A stretch of DNA of 64,000 nt, from assembly GCF_023973825.1 (NCBI RefSeq), contig NC_090124.1:712501-776500 (forward strand), written 5' to 3'. Positions within the stretch are counted from its first letter, which is position 1; each line of letters begins with the position of its first letter. This document shows, piece by piece, positions 1 through 12,073 of this stretch. Under the pieces are notes generated by a model that saw nothing but the letters and a program-made list of their open reading frames with translations, ran no database searches and had not been told where the DNA came from. Source of the DNA: Plasmodium brasilianum (Eukaryota; Apicomplexa; Aconoidasida; Haemosporida; Plasmodiidae). The position numbers and the translations under genes were made by a program.

Positions 1-2100
1 CATCACATTCATCATTATCCGCATTCTCATTCTCTTCTTCATTCTCATATTCACTACTGATGCTTCGTTGTGCATTATGTTCTGAGCCTTGCTGCGTACT
101 TCCTACGCCTTCCTTATCCCCCTTTGATCCCAGATCTTGCCGATCCTCCATTTTTCCTTCACTATCAGATTGTGTAATTTCCAAAATTTCTTCAAAATAA
201 TCCTTTCGATTACCCTCTTCTTCTATGCTTAATTTTACATATACTTCACTAGTGCTTTTTTCTATATTTCTATTTTTCTTTTTTTTTATTTTCTTTTCGC
301 TTGATTGTTCAACTTCCGTTATTGAGCTAGAACTATCACTTAATATATATTTTTTTTTTTTTTTTTTTCTTTTGTTATTTTGATTTTTCATTTTCTCTTC
401 ACTAGCCTTAGAATCATCGTTATGAAGTTTACTCTGATCGCATTCCTTTTTTTCATAGCTATTTTCGCTATCAGTAATACAACGGAACAATTTTTTTAAG
501 GATTTCTTTTTTTTTTCTTTATTGTTCCTCTTCATTTTATGTTTTTGCTTTTTTGTTTTCTCCTTTACTTTATCAGTCGAACCAATTGAATAATTATAAC
601 AGTCTTGAAGAGACTTTTTTTTTTCAAACTGTTTATGCATATTCGAATAATTTTCTTTTAATATATTTTCTAGGTTACTTACATTCTTAGAAATTTTAAA
701 ATAGTTGGCATCATACTGAAAGCTGGGCGATAATAAAGAAAGTGTAATAAATTCTATGTACAATTTAATTGATTTTTTCACACTTAAGGAGTTAAAATGA
801 AAATCTTCATTAAATAAATTCTGTTCATTATATATTTGCAAATGTAATGCATATTCCTCTGATTGATTTTGCTCTTCATTTTCACTATCATATGATGCAT
901 TTGTCTCATCAAGTGAATTATCCTCCGTATGTTCATAATAATTAGAATAATCATAATTATTTGAATAATAGGAATAATCAGAATCTGCAGAGCATGGATT
1001 GTTATTTTTTTTATTACTTGTTAATAATTTCTTTTTCATTTTCTTTGTATTCTTTTTTCTTTTCCTTTTTTTTTTTTTCTTTTCTTCTGTGTCATTAATA
1101 TTGTTTATATTTTGATCATTATTACTTTCCTTCTCTGCACTTTCACTTGATTCATTTTCACTAAAAAGATTTACAAATGATGTGTTATTTTTATTTTGCG
1201 CAATTCTTCTGTTTTTATTACTTCCATTATTCGACGTATCATTTTGTTTGATAATTTCTGAATTAGAGGTGAGGATATATCTATTTGTTTTATTTCCCCT
1301 AGTGATATTATTTTTTTCACATGAATTTTTGTTCATAATGTTATTACTGCTATTATTACTGCTATTATTACTTCTATTATTACTGCTATTATTACTATTA
1401 TTATTACTTCTATTATTACTGCTATTATTACTGCTATTATTACTGCTATTATTATTTTTATTTCTGTGAGCTTTGTGAGTGTAAAAGCTATATAACAAAT
1501 CATGTTGGCCCTTTTCACTATATTCCTCGGTTTCGTTAATTTTATTGGCTAGTTGAAAATCTTTATTTATGACTTTTTTGCTTGTTAACATTTTTCTCGT
1601 ATCTGTTTTGGCAAAAATATTATCGTTGCTTTTTTCAAACATAATAGATGTATTAATGTACTCATTAAATTTTGATGTATTTCCTTGTAAATTGTCACTT
1701 AAACGCACAATTCTTTTCTTTTTATTCGTATGATCATTTTTTTTTTTTTATATTCCCTTTCTTCTTCTAAACATTTTTTTTTTTTTTTTCCATTTCTGTT
1801 GTTTACTTGTTCCTCTTCAGAACTGCTATCCATAATAATTTTTTTTTTTTTTAATCGAATTTTTGCGCTTAAACAATTTTCATTTAATTCATTATCATCA
1901 TATAGTTTATTTACATTTTTAATATTTAATCCTCTAGAGAGCACACGCAATTTATCTTTTCTTGAATTGTTTGATCCCTTTTCGAATAGTTCTTCTTTCT
2001 TCTCTTTACCTTTGTCTTCTTTCTCGTGTGCATTTGGCTCATTTACATTTTCATCATTTCTATTATTAAAAGTTTTTAATTTTGCTATGTATCTGTTCAT
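1..2100 (-). CDS. Conserved-type Plasmodium protein of unknown function, 5' part, frameshifted and cut by window edge
   Basis: I do not recognise the family. The gene starts at the ATG at 2098-2100 (protein MNRYIAKLKTF...) and runs leftward off position 1, so the C-terminus is missing. The product is highly charged and low complexity: Lys-rich blocks, an acidic SSSEEE patch, an Asn/Ser repeat encoded at about 1335-1460, and Glu/Asp-rich stretches near position 1. The one more ordered segment is encoded around 690-790 and includes SIKLYIEFITLSLL. The frame closes at a TAA at 1699-1701, but the next frame reads KKRIVRLSDN and stays open to position 1. The switch point is an A run (13 A on the coding strand, 1737-1749). 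One extra A there would join the two parts. This is either a sequencing error in a homopolymer or a real disruption; I favour error because more than 550 codons remain open after it. Confidence 0.7.
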
Positions 2101-2158
2101 CTTTTTTTTTTTTTTTTTTAAACATGCTATTTAGTAGTGTTCTAGCAAAAAAAAAATA

Positions 2159-2191
<33 letters not shown>

Positions 2192-2925
2192 CTTTTTTAT
2201 TTGTTCTATTTTTATTATTCCCTTTTATTTGATTCTTATAAAAGTCTATTCAAAATTGGGAAGAGAAAAATATAAAAAACAAAACAAAGTCATTATGTAC
2301 TCATATTAAAAGTTAAGAAAAAAAAAAAAAAAGAAACAAAATGAAACTAAATAAAATAAAGAAAAATAAATTAAAATAAAATTATTATAAATTATTTTTA
2401 AATTATAGTAAATTAAATCAAATTAAAGGCTATATAGAGTAGAATCGAACCTGGAAATGACGATGTAGTTTAGGGAACAAAAAAAAAAAAAAAAAAAATT
2501 AAATAAAAATAAAAGAACTCTAAGAATAGCGATTTAAAAAAAAAAAATATAATATACTCGTGTAAATACAAAAGAAGACTTCGTATCGATTTAATGCGTT
2601 TAATTGCAAAGAATGTTTATCCTTAGGTAAGTATAAATATGGAAGTGTAATTATAAACATATACATGTAAATAAAAACATATAACGTTAATTATATAAAC
2701 ATATTAGGGGAAGTATATATATATGTTTGAGTGTAAAAATATACGTGTAAATGTAAACATATAAGGGTAAGTATAAACATATAAGTGTAATTATAAATTT
2801 AAACATATATATATTTATATATACATATTTATATATATACATATTTATATATATACATATTTGTGTATATACATATATATATATATATAAAAATGTACAT
2901 GTAAGCATACATACATGTAACATAA

Positions 2926-3036
2926 ATGGATGCACTACAAGTGATGTTAAATAATTCTTCAAAGTTGTTATTTACATGTTATTCTATAACTCCCGTGATA
3001 ATAATTTACACAGGAGTTAAGAAAAAAATAAAATAA
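2926..3036 (+). CDS. Possible 36-aa single-membrane-segment microprotein
   Basis: The frame begins MDALQVMLNNSSKLL, passes through a hydrophobic stretch (LLFTCYSITPVIIIY) and ends in a basic tail (GVKKKIK) before TAA. The layout of a short N-terminus, one membrane span and a Lys-rich tail resembles tiny tail-anchored organelle proteins, but I recognise no family. The opposite strand also reads plausibly here (MKNYLTSLVVHPF followed by a GTATGT donor-like site), so even the strand is uncertain. It may be chance. Confidence 0.22.
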   Translation: MDALQVMLNNSSKLLFTCYSITPVIIIYTGVKKKIK

Positions 3037-3889
3037 AACTCAGTTGAGAAATAAATTATTCTTGTATCATTTTTTACGTACTAAGAAACTGCACTTATAT
3101 TTATGCCGTATTTTTTTTTTTTTTTTTTTTAATATGGATATACAGATGATTCATCATAAAATTCAATGAAAAATGATAAGATCGATATATAAAAAATCTT
3201 TAATTTACGCTAATTTTTTTTTTTTTTTATATATTTTTGTTTATATATCTATATTAATTATTAGAAATTGAATATTTTATGCTTTTATTTGTTTAATTTT
3301 GTAGGTCCATATTTATATAAAGAAGATATAATGCACAAAATTTTTACATTTTTAAGTGCATCATATAAAATGTACACGTAAATAGTTTGTTAGTTGGTTT
3401 CTGTCATTGATTTTTTTTTAAAATATAAACATAAATTTATGTATGTATATTAAATGTATCCTATATATATTTTAAGTGTACATATGTGCATTTTAAGTAC
3501 ATGTATGTATATTTTAAATAAATGTATGTATATTTTTTTAAGTATACGTATGTATATTTCAAATATACGTGTATGTATATGCATGCATAAGTATGTACAT
3601 GTATATATATATGCATACTGCTCATAATATCTACAATGTGCATATATGTTTATCTAGTGATCTATTTATCCTCTTTTTAAAATTGGATATAATTTGAGGT
3701 AAAAAACATGCATAAAATAACTGGAAAACAAAGTATTGCTTAGCACTTGAGCAAAATGGCTCACGAAAATTTTTCAAAATCCCTTCTACCTCTTACATTC
3801 ATACATATTCGTAAATATTTTCACATACTTGCATATATTTGCATAGGTTTGTATATATTAAAATAGGTTTATATATTTCTTTATATAGG

Positions 3890-4470
3890 TGTACATATGA
3901 TTAACTAGGTTCACATGCGCTTAAATAGGTTCACATGCGCTTAAAATGGTTCACATGCGCTTAAATGGGTACATATGTCATTATATAGGTTTACTTGTAA
4001 TTACATAGGTTATCTTACGATAAAATGGATTCGCAAAGGATCAAGTGGATTCACAAATGATCAAATACGTTCATACATGATTACCCAAGCTCATATTTAG
4101 TTATACGGATTAACATATGATTAAGTAAGTTCAAATACATTTACACAGGATCAAAAGCATTCACATAGGTTTAAATAGGAACGTATTGTTTCACATGCAC
4201 TTAAGTAGGTACAAAAAAGTTTGCACTGTTTCACATGCACTTAAGTAGGTTCAAAAACGTTTGCATAGTTTTACGTGCACTTAGGTAGGTTCAAAAATGT
4301 TTGCACTGTTTCACATGCACCTAAGTAGGTTCAAAAACGTTTGCATATTTTCATATACACTTACGTAGGTACAAAAACGTCTGCAATAGTTTTACATGCA
4401 TTTACGTAGGTTCAAATATAATTGCAATAGTTTCTCATGCATTTACATAGGTTTTCATGGATATTTGAAT
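3890..4470. repeat. Degenerate minisatellite (about 20-nt unit, about 40-nt higher-order period)
   Basis: Units of the form TAGGTTCACATGCACTTAAG recur with drift. From about 4190 to 4400 they form a clearer 39-40-nt period that alternates a TTCACATGCACTTA half with a TAGGTTCAAAAACGTTTGCA half. The array lies just 3' of the dynein light chain gene and codes for nothing obvious. Confidence 0.75.
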
Positions 4471-4551
4471 GCTTCTACATGAATCCATGTTTATATATAA
4501 TTATTTTTGATCAAAATTGATCCGCATGTATTCACATGGATTTACGGAGAT

Positions 4552-4917
4552 TCACATAGATTTGTATATTAAAATAGTTAATTTACTAGATTTATGTTTA
4601 AAATAAATCATACAATTAAATTGGTAATTTATAGAAAAGGCAAAATTCTTTCCAACGATACATTGCCATGAACCGATATTTTCATTTTTTAAATTGTCTA
4701 TCATATTTAAATTGTTTTCATCGTTTAAAATCTCTTTATTTAATAACTCATCATTTTCACATTTCATTTTTATTTGACTTGCTATATCCTTTTCATACTT
4801 ATTCTCCTTTATAGCTTTTAGGCTTATTTTAAATATTTTCTCACTATTTTCGCTATTCATGCAAATACCTTTTATTTCGAATTTCGACAAATATTTTTTT
4901 ACTTCGGTTTGTTCCAT
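4552..4917 (-). CDS. Dynein light chain, LC8/DYNLL-like, divergent
   Basis: The protein is 121 aa in one exon, starting at ATG 4915-4917. I chose this over the in-frame ATG 15 codons upstream because MEQTEVKKY opens the folded region while the upstream codons look like 5' UTR. LC8 light chains are dimeric hub proteins of dynein motors that bind short peptides of partner proteins. The evidence is the C-terminal block WQCIVGKNF (residues 84-92), then NCMIYFKHKS and LTILIYKS. This lines up with the LC8 signature in which W-x-CIVGRNF is followed by IYFYLG and a final ILLFK strand. The helix KISLKAIKENKYEKDIA (about 30-46) matches the LC8 helix. It is longer than the usual 89 aa because of an acidic, Asn-rich insert at about 53-80. 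The canonical Gly-Ser-Tyr-Val after the NF is replaced by AFSI, so partner binding may differ. Confidence 0.7.
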   Translation of the reverse strand: MEQTEVKKYLSKFEIKGICMNSENSEKIFKISLKAIKENKYEKDIASQIKMKCENDELLNKEILNDENNLNMIDNLKNENIGSWQCIVGKNFAFSINYQFNCMIYFKHKSSKLTILIYKSM

Positions 4918-6323
4918 TTTTTCATGTATTGAGTTAAACAATATATAGGGATAAAATAACAAAAGTAAAATAAAGTGTAAAAAAAAAAAAAAAAAAAGGG
5001 AAAAAAAGTAAGGGAAAAAAAGGGAATAAATGTTGGAACAGTAAGGGGAATAATAGTAGAAGCAAAAAATGGAGTATTAAAGAAAATATAGGAGAAACTA
5101 AAAGAGAAATTAATATACTAAAAGAGAACGGAATAGAAATAGTAAAAAAAAAAAAAAAAAATGGAAAGGAAAGGAACCTCTTTTCCAACATAAAAAACAA
5201 ACATTGTGTTGGTGCAATTCCAATTCAGAAAATGAAAAGAAAAATTTTTATATTTCCCATCCAATTAATATAAAAATGTTTAAGTTTCCATTCTTTAAAT
5301 ATATTAGAAAAAAAAAAAAATAATATAATATAATATTGGCTATAACAAAAAGAAAATAATATATTGAAAATGTCTTTCCATTAATATTAAAAGAAAAAAA
5401 AAAAAAAAATAAATAATAATAATAAAACAAAATGAAAAAAAGAAAAAAAATAATAACGCTTATATTCTCAAAAATAGACATTAAAAAAGAAACAATAGCA
5501 GAGAAAACATAAATATGATAATAAAAAAATGTTAATAATGGAAAATATAATCATCAATAAATGTAAGTTATTTTAATATATATAAGTAAATTTTCCTACG
5601 CTAAATTTTCTCTTCAAATAATGCAAAAGAGATGCAAACACTGTAGGGTTGGCAACCTACATACATATATCCTTATATATACACATAAACACATGAATAT
5701 ATATAGCCATATACATATAAACGTGTGCATATACACTCATATATACATAAACATATGCATATATACACATAAACCAACATACACACAAACATGTATATAG
5801 ATACTCATATACAAATAAACCCATACACATATAAACATAGCATATATACACATATATAAATAAACTTAGCATATGTACACAAGTACATATATACATATAC
5901 GTACACTTTAATTGAAAATTGTTTTCCCTATTATCCACGTAGTACATGTCACATTAAAATTTTATAACTAAAAAATATAATGAGCCGGAGTACATGGTAT
6001 ACGAAAAAAAAATAGAAACAACTACATACATATATATTATATATATATTTTAAATAGGCTATATTAAAAATATATGACTACGTTATAAAAAAAAAAAAAA
6101 AAAAAGGGATGAAATGTGCCAAAAAAAAAGGGAATAAATATAACAAAAAAAAAAAGGAAAAGATGTAACATATAAAATATAAAAAAAAGCTACAAATGAA
6201 AAGTTAAAAAATATGACAAATGAAAGGTTAAATGTGACAAATGAAAAGTGAAAAAGAATAAACACTAAACTCGGCAAAATAAACGGTCAACACACAGCAC
6301 AGCGAAAGAGGGTGTATACCCAT
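4918..6323. other. Intergenic, low complexity
   Basis: Between the dynein light chain and GluRS genes the sequence is poly(A)-interrupted (4980-5000, 5140-5160, 5400), with TATG/CATA repeats at 5660-5900. On the minus strand a short frame, MYYVDNRENNFQLK, begins at 5949 and meets a GTGTAC donor. A downstream stretch around 5560-5650 is protein-like in several frames. I could not join them in phase into a convincing gene. Confidence 0.55.
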
Positions 6324-9300
6324 TTATGTGCCATATATGCTATTCAAATATTGAAGCCTGCTTTTCAAAGAGAAATAATTTTCCACATTATTTTTTTTTG
6401 CTGACTTCCATATGTTTATTAAAAGTATAAATGGAATACCTTTTCTTTGAAATGTTAAAAGAAAACGTATTTTTAATAAAATTTCCTTTTTCTTTAAGTT
6501 GCTATATTTCATAATATATTGTATTAATAAGTCAAAATCATTGTCCATGGCACCTTCTAGATTATCATTGTTTATATTTTCTTTGAACCATTTATATAAC
6601 AAAACACTAATACTTTTTAATAGTGAATCATCTTTATTTAAATGATTCCCTAAATAATCATATGAAATAACATTTGTTATACACTCCTTTAGCTCTTTGT
6701 ATGTATGTACATCGTTTTTAAATATACTAATGCATAACTCAACAAATTCGCTATTTCTTTTTGTTAAGACCCCATTCTGAATTAAGTATTTTTCCGCTTC
6801 ACATATATATGTTTCCATGTCTTGCTCTAACAAGTATTTCCTATTCATCCATTTTAGTTTTTTCATGTCAAAAACAACTGAAGATTTGTTTAGTACTTGT
6901 ATGTTGAAATTAGCGATAAGTTCATCCATGGTATAAAATTCTCTAAAAGGAAGTCATCAATTCGTTTCGAAATGAGCCAACATGGTGTGCATTATACATA
7001 TATGTGTATATAATGCGTACATGTGTGTATTATACATATATTTTTATATAATATGTATATGTATGTATTATACATATATGTGTATATAATGCGTACATGT
7101 GTGTATTATACATATATTTTTATATAATATGTATATGTATGTATTATACATATATGTGTGCATAATGCATATATGTGGGTATAATAAATATAAGTGTGTA
7201 CTCTGCATATATGTGTGTACTCTGTATATATGTGTGTACTCTGTATATATGTGTGTACTCTGCATATATGTGTGTACTCTGCATATATGTGTGTACTCTG
7301 CATATATGTATACTCCGTATGGTTACACTAAAATGTATTTATGTAACCATATATTATACATGTACATTTACAAATAAGAATTAAAGTACGCTTCTGCATT
7401 TATATGTACATGTACAAAATTCGTATTCCTAATTTTCTAACCTTTTTGAAACGCTACCCCATCCTAAGGTAGCCATATAATTAACTACACACTCAGGTTT
7501 AAAACCCTCATTCCTATAAATATAATATATATACATGTATATATGTATATATATATGTATTTATATATATGTGTTTATATATATGTATTTAATATATGCA
7601 TTAATATGTATATATATATATATATATATATATTTACAACTGGTGTAAGATGAAATGGCCTAAATCTATAAAATTGCCAAAGTAAAAAAGGAAAAAAAAA
7701 AAAAACTAAATGTACCTTAAATTCTTAATTAAACATTCATTCTTCCTTTTACTAATTTTCTTTTTATCTATATTTGTTATAATTGGTATGTGTGCATATT
7801 GGGGAATTTTTGCATTCAAGGCCTCTAGTATTATTATTTGCCTGTATTGTTTAAAGTGTATTTGAGATGTGTATAACGCGCGTAATAGCGGGACGCTATA
7901 ATTCATGTAGTATTCTACGTATGTGTATGCACATACAAGTGTACATATATATATGAGTAAGTGTATGTATATGTTTGCGTGTATAAGTTTATGTATGTAT
8001 GCATGTACACGTGGAGCTATGCGCATATCTTACTTGAACGTATTTGAAACATGTTCAACACCCCTTATGACGTGAGATATTTTCATCAAATGATCATCCA
8101 CTGAAGCTGCAAAATTGTATGTTGGCAAATAGCTACTTTTTAATATAATGAAATCTTCATTTACAACATCGACGATATTATTTTTTAAAAAATCTTTTAA
8201 CACAATTTTTCTGTTATATGGTGATTTAAATCGTATTGTATATAACTTGTTTTCTCGTAAATATTTATTAATTATTTCCTCATTTAAGTTCCGACATTTT
8301 TGGTCGTATGTGTACTTTTTTCTCATCATTTTTGCCTGATAAGAAAAGATAACAAACAGGTTTTCATTAGTTTTTTTTTCTCATAATTTGTTTTCATAAT
8401 TATTTTTTCATAACTTTGCTTTCATTATTTTCTTTGCATTATTTAACTTCGTTTATTTGTTTATTCAGTTATTTATTTACTCTTTTATTCATTTTTTTTG
8501 TTTTTTTCCTCCTTTTATTATCGAGGTTGTTTTAACTTTGGACACGTACCTTTTCCTTTTTTTGCCGTAACTCATCTTTCGTGCAAAAACAGAAATATGC
8601 TTTTTCTTGCTTAACAAAATCATGAGCTATTTTCCTAAAACGTAATTTTAAACATGCTTTTAGAATGATCCCCATAGAGTAATAAATAAGCATACGTGCG
8701 TATGTTTATATATATGCATATATGTGTATATATGTGTACATGAGCTCATGAACACATATGTCCCTTCATATAGTTTTCCTTTGTACTTGTAAAGTTCTAT
8801 TTTTTGGGATTGTATATACGGTCCATGGTTACCCCCTTTGTCTATTCCTTCATCCCAGCTTAAATTGAGCCATCTGTTAATGATGAATGGAAAAATATAT
8901 AAAATGGACTTTAATTAAGCAAAGGTGCGCACCTCGTTGTGACATTGTGTTGTTCCGTTATTTTGTAGACACTTTTCCTTACATGTTCATATATATATGT
9001 GTTTGTAATGTACACTCTTGTATGTATATATATATATATATATATATATCCAACATCAATCATCGCTTTCATAATAAGCACATTTTACATACTAAAAGGT
9101 CTTAAAAATAGTGTTCGTACTTTAGGTCTTTAATTATTTCATCTAATGATTCCTTGGTATTTCTCCGCATGTCCGTGTCTTCCAATCGAAAGATTAGAAT
9201 TCCGTTCATTTGTTTTGACAAGATATAATTATATAAAAATGTTCTACACCCACCTACATGCAAAAAACCAGTCGGACTTGGAGCAAATCTTAATCTAGGT

Positions 9301-9542
9301 ATAGTTACAGAAATATGGATATTTTCATTATCATAATTTTTTTCTGTACATTTAATCTTATATTTACAAAAATTCTTTTTAATATTTTTTAAAATAAAAC
9401 TTAATTTATACTTTTTATGATATAATAAATGTAATTTATCATTTTCTTTTATTATATACAAAGACCGTTTTAAACCTTTTAACTCAATTGCGCTTATTTC
9501 AATTATTGAAATTAAGCTAGCCAAAAAAAAAATAAATTTCAT
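6324..9542 (-). CDS. Glutamyl-tRNA synthetase, class I, probably apicoplast-targeted
   Basis: The enzyme charges tRNA-Glu with glutamate. I assembled seven exons (minus strand): 9121-9542, 8787-8873, 8550-8634, 8034-8335, 7716-7841, 7442-7513 and 6324-6942. All introns have GT..AG ends and compatible phases, and the product is 570 aa. The HIGH-type signature [11 protein letters not shown] is at about 88-98. LEDTD follows, then WDEGIDKGG and GPYIQSQ across the second junction. [12 protein letters not shown] precedes the KMSKS-type loop KISKR (327-331). The last exon is a helical anticodon-binding region. This is the bacterial/organellar type rather than the eukaryotic cytosolic enzyme. The N-terminus begins [20 protein letters not shown], a signal-peptide-like stretch, followed by a Lys/Asn-rich segment to about residue 80. 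That is the bipartite apicoplast-targeting layout, so targeting is inferred. Confidence 0.93.
6991..7312. repeat. Tandem repeats inside GluRS intron 6
   Basis: Two repeat families fill the intron at 6943-7441. A 76-nt unit beginning ATTATACATATATGTG starts at 6991, 7067 and (partly) 7143. A 19-nt unit, CTCTGCATATATGTGTGTA, repeats about six times from about 7200 to 7312. Both strands have long open frames here (Cys/Tyr/Val- or His/Thr-rich), but these are repeat artefacts. Confidence 0.8.
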
Positions 9543-10741
9543 ATTTTCTACATTATACCCTTTTTTCTAGTTATGAAAATTGGGTGAAAAAATTTCAAAT
9601 GCATAAATTCACATATGCACAGTTGCAATATGTTCATAATTTTGCAATATTTACAAAATATACTGTAGAGAAATTTTTTTAAAGAATGTTGTAAATTTCC
9701 TTGAGAAAAACGCATACATATGCGTTGCTTTATTTGAGTACATACATATGTATATATACACATATATATTTTTTTTTTTTTTCACTTTTGTACCATTTTT
9801 CTTGCACTTCCATTTAAGCCACTTAACTTATTTATTTTTTTCACCCGAAAAACTAAAAAAATGTATACGCATATATATTCATATATATGTATTATTTTTT
9901 GCCAGGCTTTAGAAATCAGTTATTTACTTCATTTGGCTAAATCTTTTCGTAACTACAGAGTAAAAGTAAACCATGCTGTAATAATGAATAACCGGGTTAC
10001 TAATAATGAAAGCATACACATAATTGTAACTACAACAGAGAATGTAAATAAGGTTTAAACCGAAAATTCGAACTATCACAAGTATATTTTCTCACTGTAA
10101 TGTTTATTTAAAAAAAAAAAAAAAAAATAAAGTAAAAATTGTATGATAAATGAAGTCAACCTAATAGTAAATTTTGACAGTGTTTCGCTTAATGTTAAAA
10201 ATAAAATAAATCATGCTTTATAAAAAAAAGTACTCTAAAAAAATTTCCTACATACGGTGTTCATTTTATAATTTCAGAATATTATTTAATGATATTTTCT
10301 AATTTTAAGTTATATAATATACTTTATTAAATTAAAAATAAAGCAATTTCTATATATCATAGTTTCATTTTACATTTTTATATACTCGTACATGTATATA
10401 CATATATACACATATATATAAATATATATATAATAATCTAAAAGCTGTTGAAATTATGTTATTACAATTACTTCTTAATAATATTACTATCTTAATTCTA
10501 ATATTTATTCTATCCTTATTCACATAAGAAAAAAAAAAATAAAAAAAAGCTTTGAATAAATATGGGTATGTATGTACATATGTATGTATGTACGTATGTA
10601 TGTATGTACGTATGTATGTATGTACGTATGTATGTATGTATGCATGTGTGTATGTATATATGTATGTAGGTAGATATGCATGAATAAATGTATGTATGCA
10701 TGCATATATATATATAAAATAAACTGTACATAACAGTTATC
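9543..10741. other. Intergenic between GluRS and EF-1alpha (minus copy)
   Basis: This span should contain the 5' region of GluRS and the 3' UTR of the minus EF-1alpha copy. It is AT-rich with CATA/TATG repeats at 9860-9900, 10385-10430 and a long TATG/TACG array at 10560-10700. A frame at 9861-10058 begins inside repeat DNA and has no gene-like features. I see no further gene. Confidence 0.6.
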
Positions 10742-12073
10742 TTATTTCTTTGCCGGTGCTTTGGCAGATACGGCACCTGGCTCCTTCTTCTCTACTGCTT
10801 TGATAATTCCAACAGCAATTGTTTGTCTCATATCTCTAATTGCAAATCTTCCTAATGGTGGATATTCTGTAAATGTTTCAACAACCATAGGTTTTTTTGG
10901 TTCCAAACTAACTAAAGCTGAGTCCCCTGATTTAATAGCCTTAGGATTCTCTTCAACAACTTTTCCCGAACGTTTATCTATTTTCGAATCGATATTTACA
11001 AATTTGCACGATATATGAGATGTATGACAATCTAACACAGGTGTATACCCATTTTTAATTTCTCCAGGGTGATTTAATATAATAACCTGTGCCGTAAATT
11101 TTGCACATCCTTTCGCTGGTTCATTCTTAGTGTCTGAAGCAACATATCCTCTTTTAATATCCTTTACTGATACGTTCTTAACATTAAAACCAATGTTATC
11201 ACCTGGTCTTGCTTCTTCTAACACTTCCTTATGCATTTCAACTGATTTACATTCGGATACAACAGCTGAGGGAGCAAAGTTTAACACCATACCTGCTTTT
11301 AATATACCTGTTTCAACTCTACCAACTGGAACAGTACCAATACCACCAATTTTATACACACCTTGAAGAGGGATTCTTAATGGCTTGTCAAATGGTCTTT
11401 TAGGTGGCTCCATAGTATCTAATGCTTCAATAAGTGTTCTTCCCTTATACCATGGTGTTTTATCTGACTTTTCAATTAAGTTATCACCTTCAAAGCCAGA
11501 TATTGGAATGAAATCCACTTTATCTGCTTGATAACCCACTTTCTTTAAATAATCTCTTACTTCTTTCTTAATTTCTTCATACCTATCTTCTGAATATTTA
11601 ACAGTATCCATCTTATTAACACCAACAACAATTTGCTTTACACCTAAGGTAAATGCTAACAACGCATGTTCTTTCGTTTGACCTTCTTTGGAAAATGCAC
11701 CTTCAAATCCACCTACTTCAGCTGGAACAACTAACAAAGCAACATCTGCTTGTGATGTACCTGTAATCATATTTTTGATAAAATCCTTATGCCCTGGTGC
11801 ATCAATAACTGTAAAAAAGTACCTTGGTGTTTCAAACTTCCATAACGCGATATCAATAGTTATACCTCTTTCTCTCTCAGCTTTAAGTTTATCTAACACC
11901 CACGCGTACTTGAAACTTCCCTTACCCATTTCAGCTGATTCTTTTTCGAATTTTTCAATCGTTCTCCTATCTATACCTCCCAATTTGTAAATAATGTGGC
12001 CAGTAGTTGTTGATTTACCACTATCGACATGGCCAATGACGACTAAGTTGATATGTGTTTTTTCCTTTCCCAT
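10742..12073 (-). CDS. EF-1alpha: Translation elongation factor 1-alpha (copy A)
   Basis: A GTPase that delivers aminoacyl-tRNA to the ribosomal A site in the cytosol. The protein is 443 aa, full family length, in a single exon. Visible motifs are the P-loop GHVDSGKS (14-21), DAPGH (switch II region), NKMD for guanine specificity, and the conserved RGITIDI. Domains 2 and 3 follow, with [11 protein letters not shown] and HTSHISCKF. The tail is Lys-rich (VSAKAPAKK). Its translation is identical to the copy at 13274-14605, and the two genes diverge from a shared intergenic promoter. Base composition is visibly less AT-rich than the flanks, with strong codon preference as expected for a very highly expressed gene. 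Confidence 0.99.
   Translation of the reverse strand: MGKEKTHINLVVIGHVDSGKSTTTGHIIYKLGGIDRRTIEKFEKESAEMGKGSFKYAWVLDKLKAERERGITIDIALWKFETPRYFFTVIDAPGHKDFIKNMITGTSQADVALLVVPAEVGGFEGAFSKEGQTKEHALLAFTLGVKQIVVGVNKMDTVKYSEDRYEEIKKEVRDYLKKVGYQADKVDFIPISGFEGDNLIEKSDKTPWYKGRTLIEALDTMEPPKRPFDKPLRIPLQGVYKIGGIGTVPVGRVETGILKAGMVLNFAPSAVVSECKSVEMHKEVLEEARPGDNIGFNVKNVSVKDIKRGYVASDTKNEPAKGCAKFTAQVIILNHPGEIKNGYTPVLDCHTSHISCKFVNIDSKIDKRSGKVVEENPKAIKSGDSALVSLEPKKPMVVETFTEYPPLGRFAIRDMRQTIAVGIIKAVEKKEPGAVSAKAPAKK

Larger units (their letters stand above)
2101..4551. other. Intergenic, AT-rich, with (TA)n and minisatellite DNA
   Basis: This space separates two minus-strand genes. It holds poly(T) runs near 2105 and 2175-2195, TA/TATG repeats at 2690-2910 and 3430-3640, and a degenerate minisatellite from about 3890 to 4470. 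Two short protein-like stretches occur on the plus strand. One is a 36-codon frame at 2926-3036. The other starts with the ATG at 3756 (MAHENFSKSLLPL...) and meets a GTAAAT donor-like site about 18 codons later. Neither can be completed into a convincing gene. Confidence 0.6.

Noticed and set aside
1182..1469. Poly-Leu plus-strand frame
   Set aside because: Antisense of the Asn/Ser repeat in the left-edge gene.
2430..2470. A tRNA T-loop-like sequence (GGTTCGATTC on the minus strand)
   Set aside because: The flanking bases do not form the T stem, and no acceptor or anticodon arm pairs around it.
5560..5949. Possible minus-strand first exon MYYVDNRENNFQLK and a downstream stretch FASLLHYLKRKF
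   Set aside because: The exon phases do not match any acceptor that keeps the downstream stretch open.
7068..7377. Overlapping Cys/Tyr-rich and His/Thr-rich open frames on both strands
   Set aside because: They are translations of 19-nt and 76-nt tandem repeats lying inside a GluRS intron.
9861..10058. 65-codon plus-strand frame upstream of the EF-1alpha minus copy
   Set aside because: Starts in CATA repeat DNA, has no family signal and no splice logic.
10761..11990. Several open frames antisense to the EF-1alpha copies (mirrored at 13357-14586)
   Set aside because: They are shadows of strong codon bias in EF-1alpha; the same frames appear antisense to both copies.
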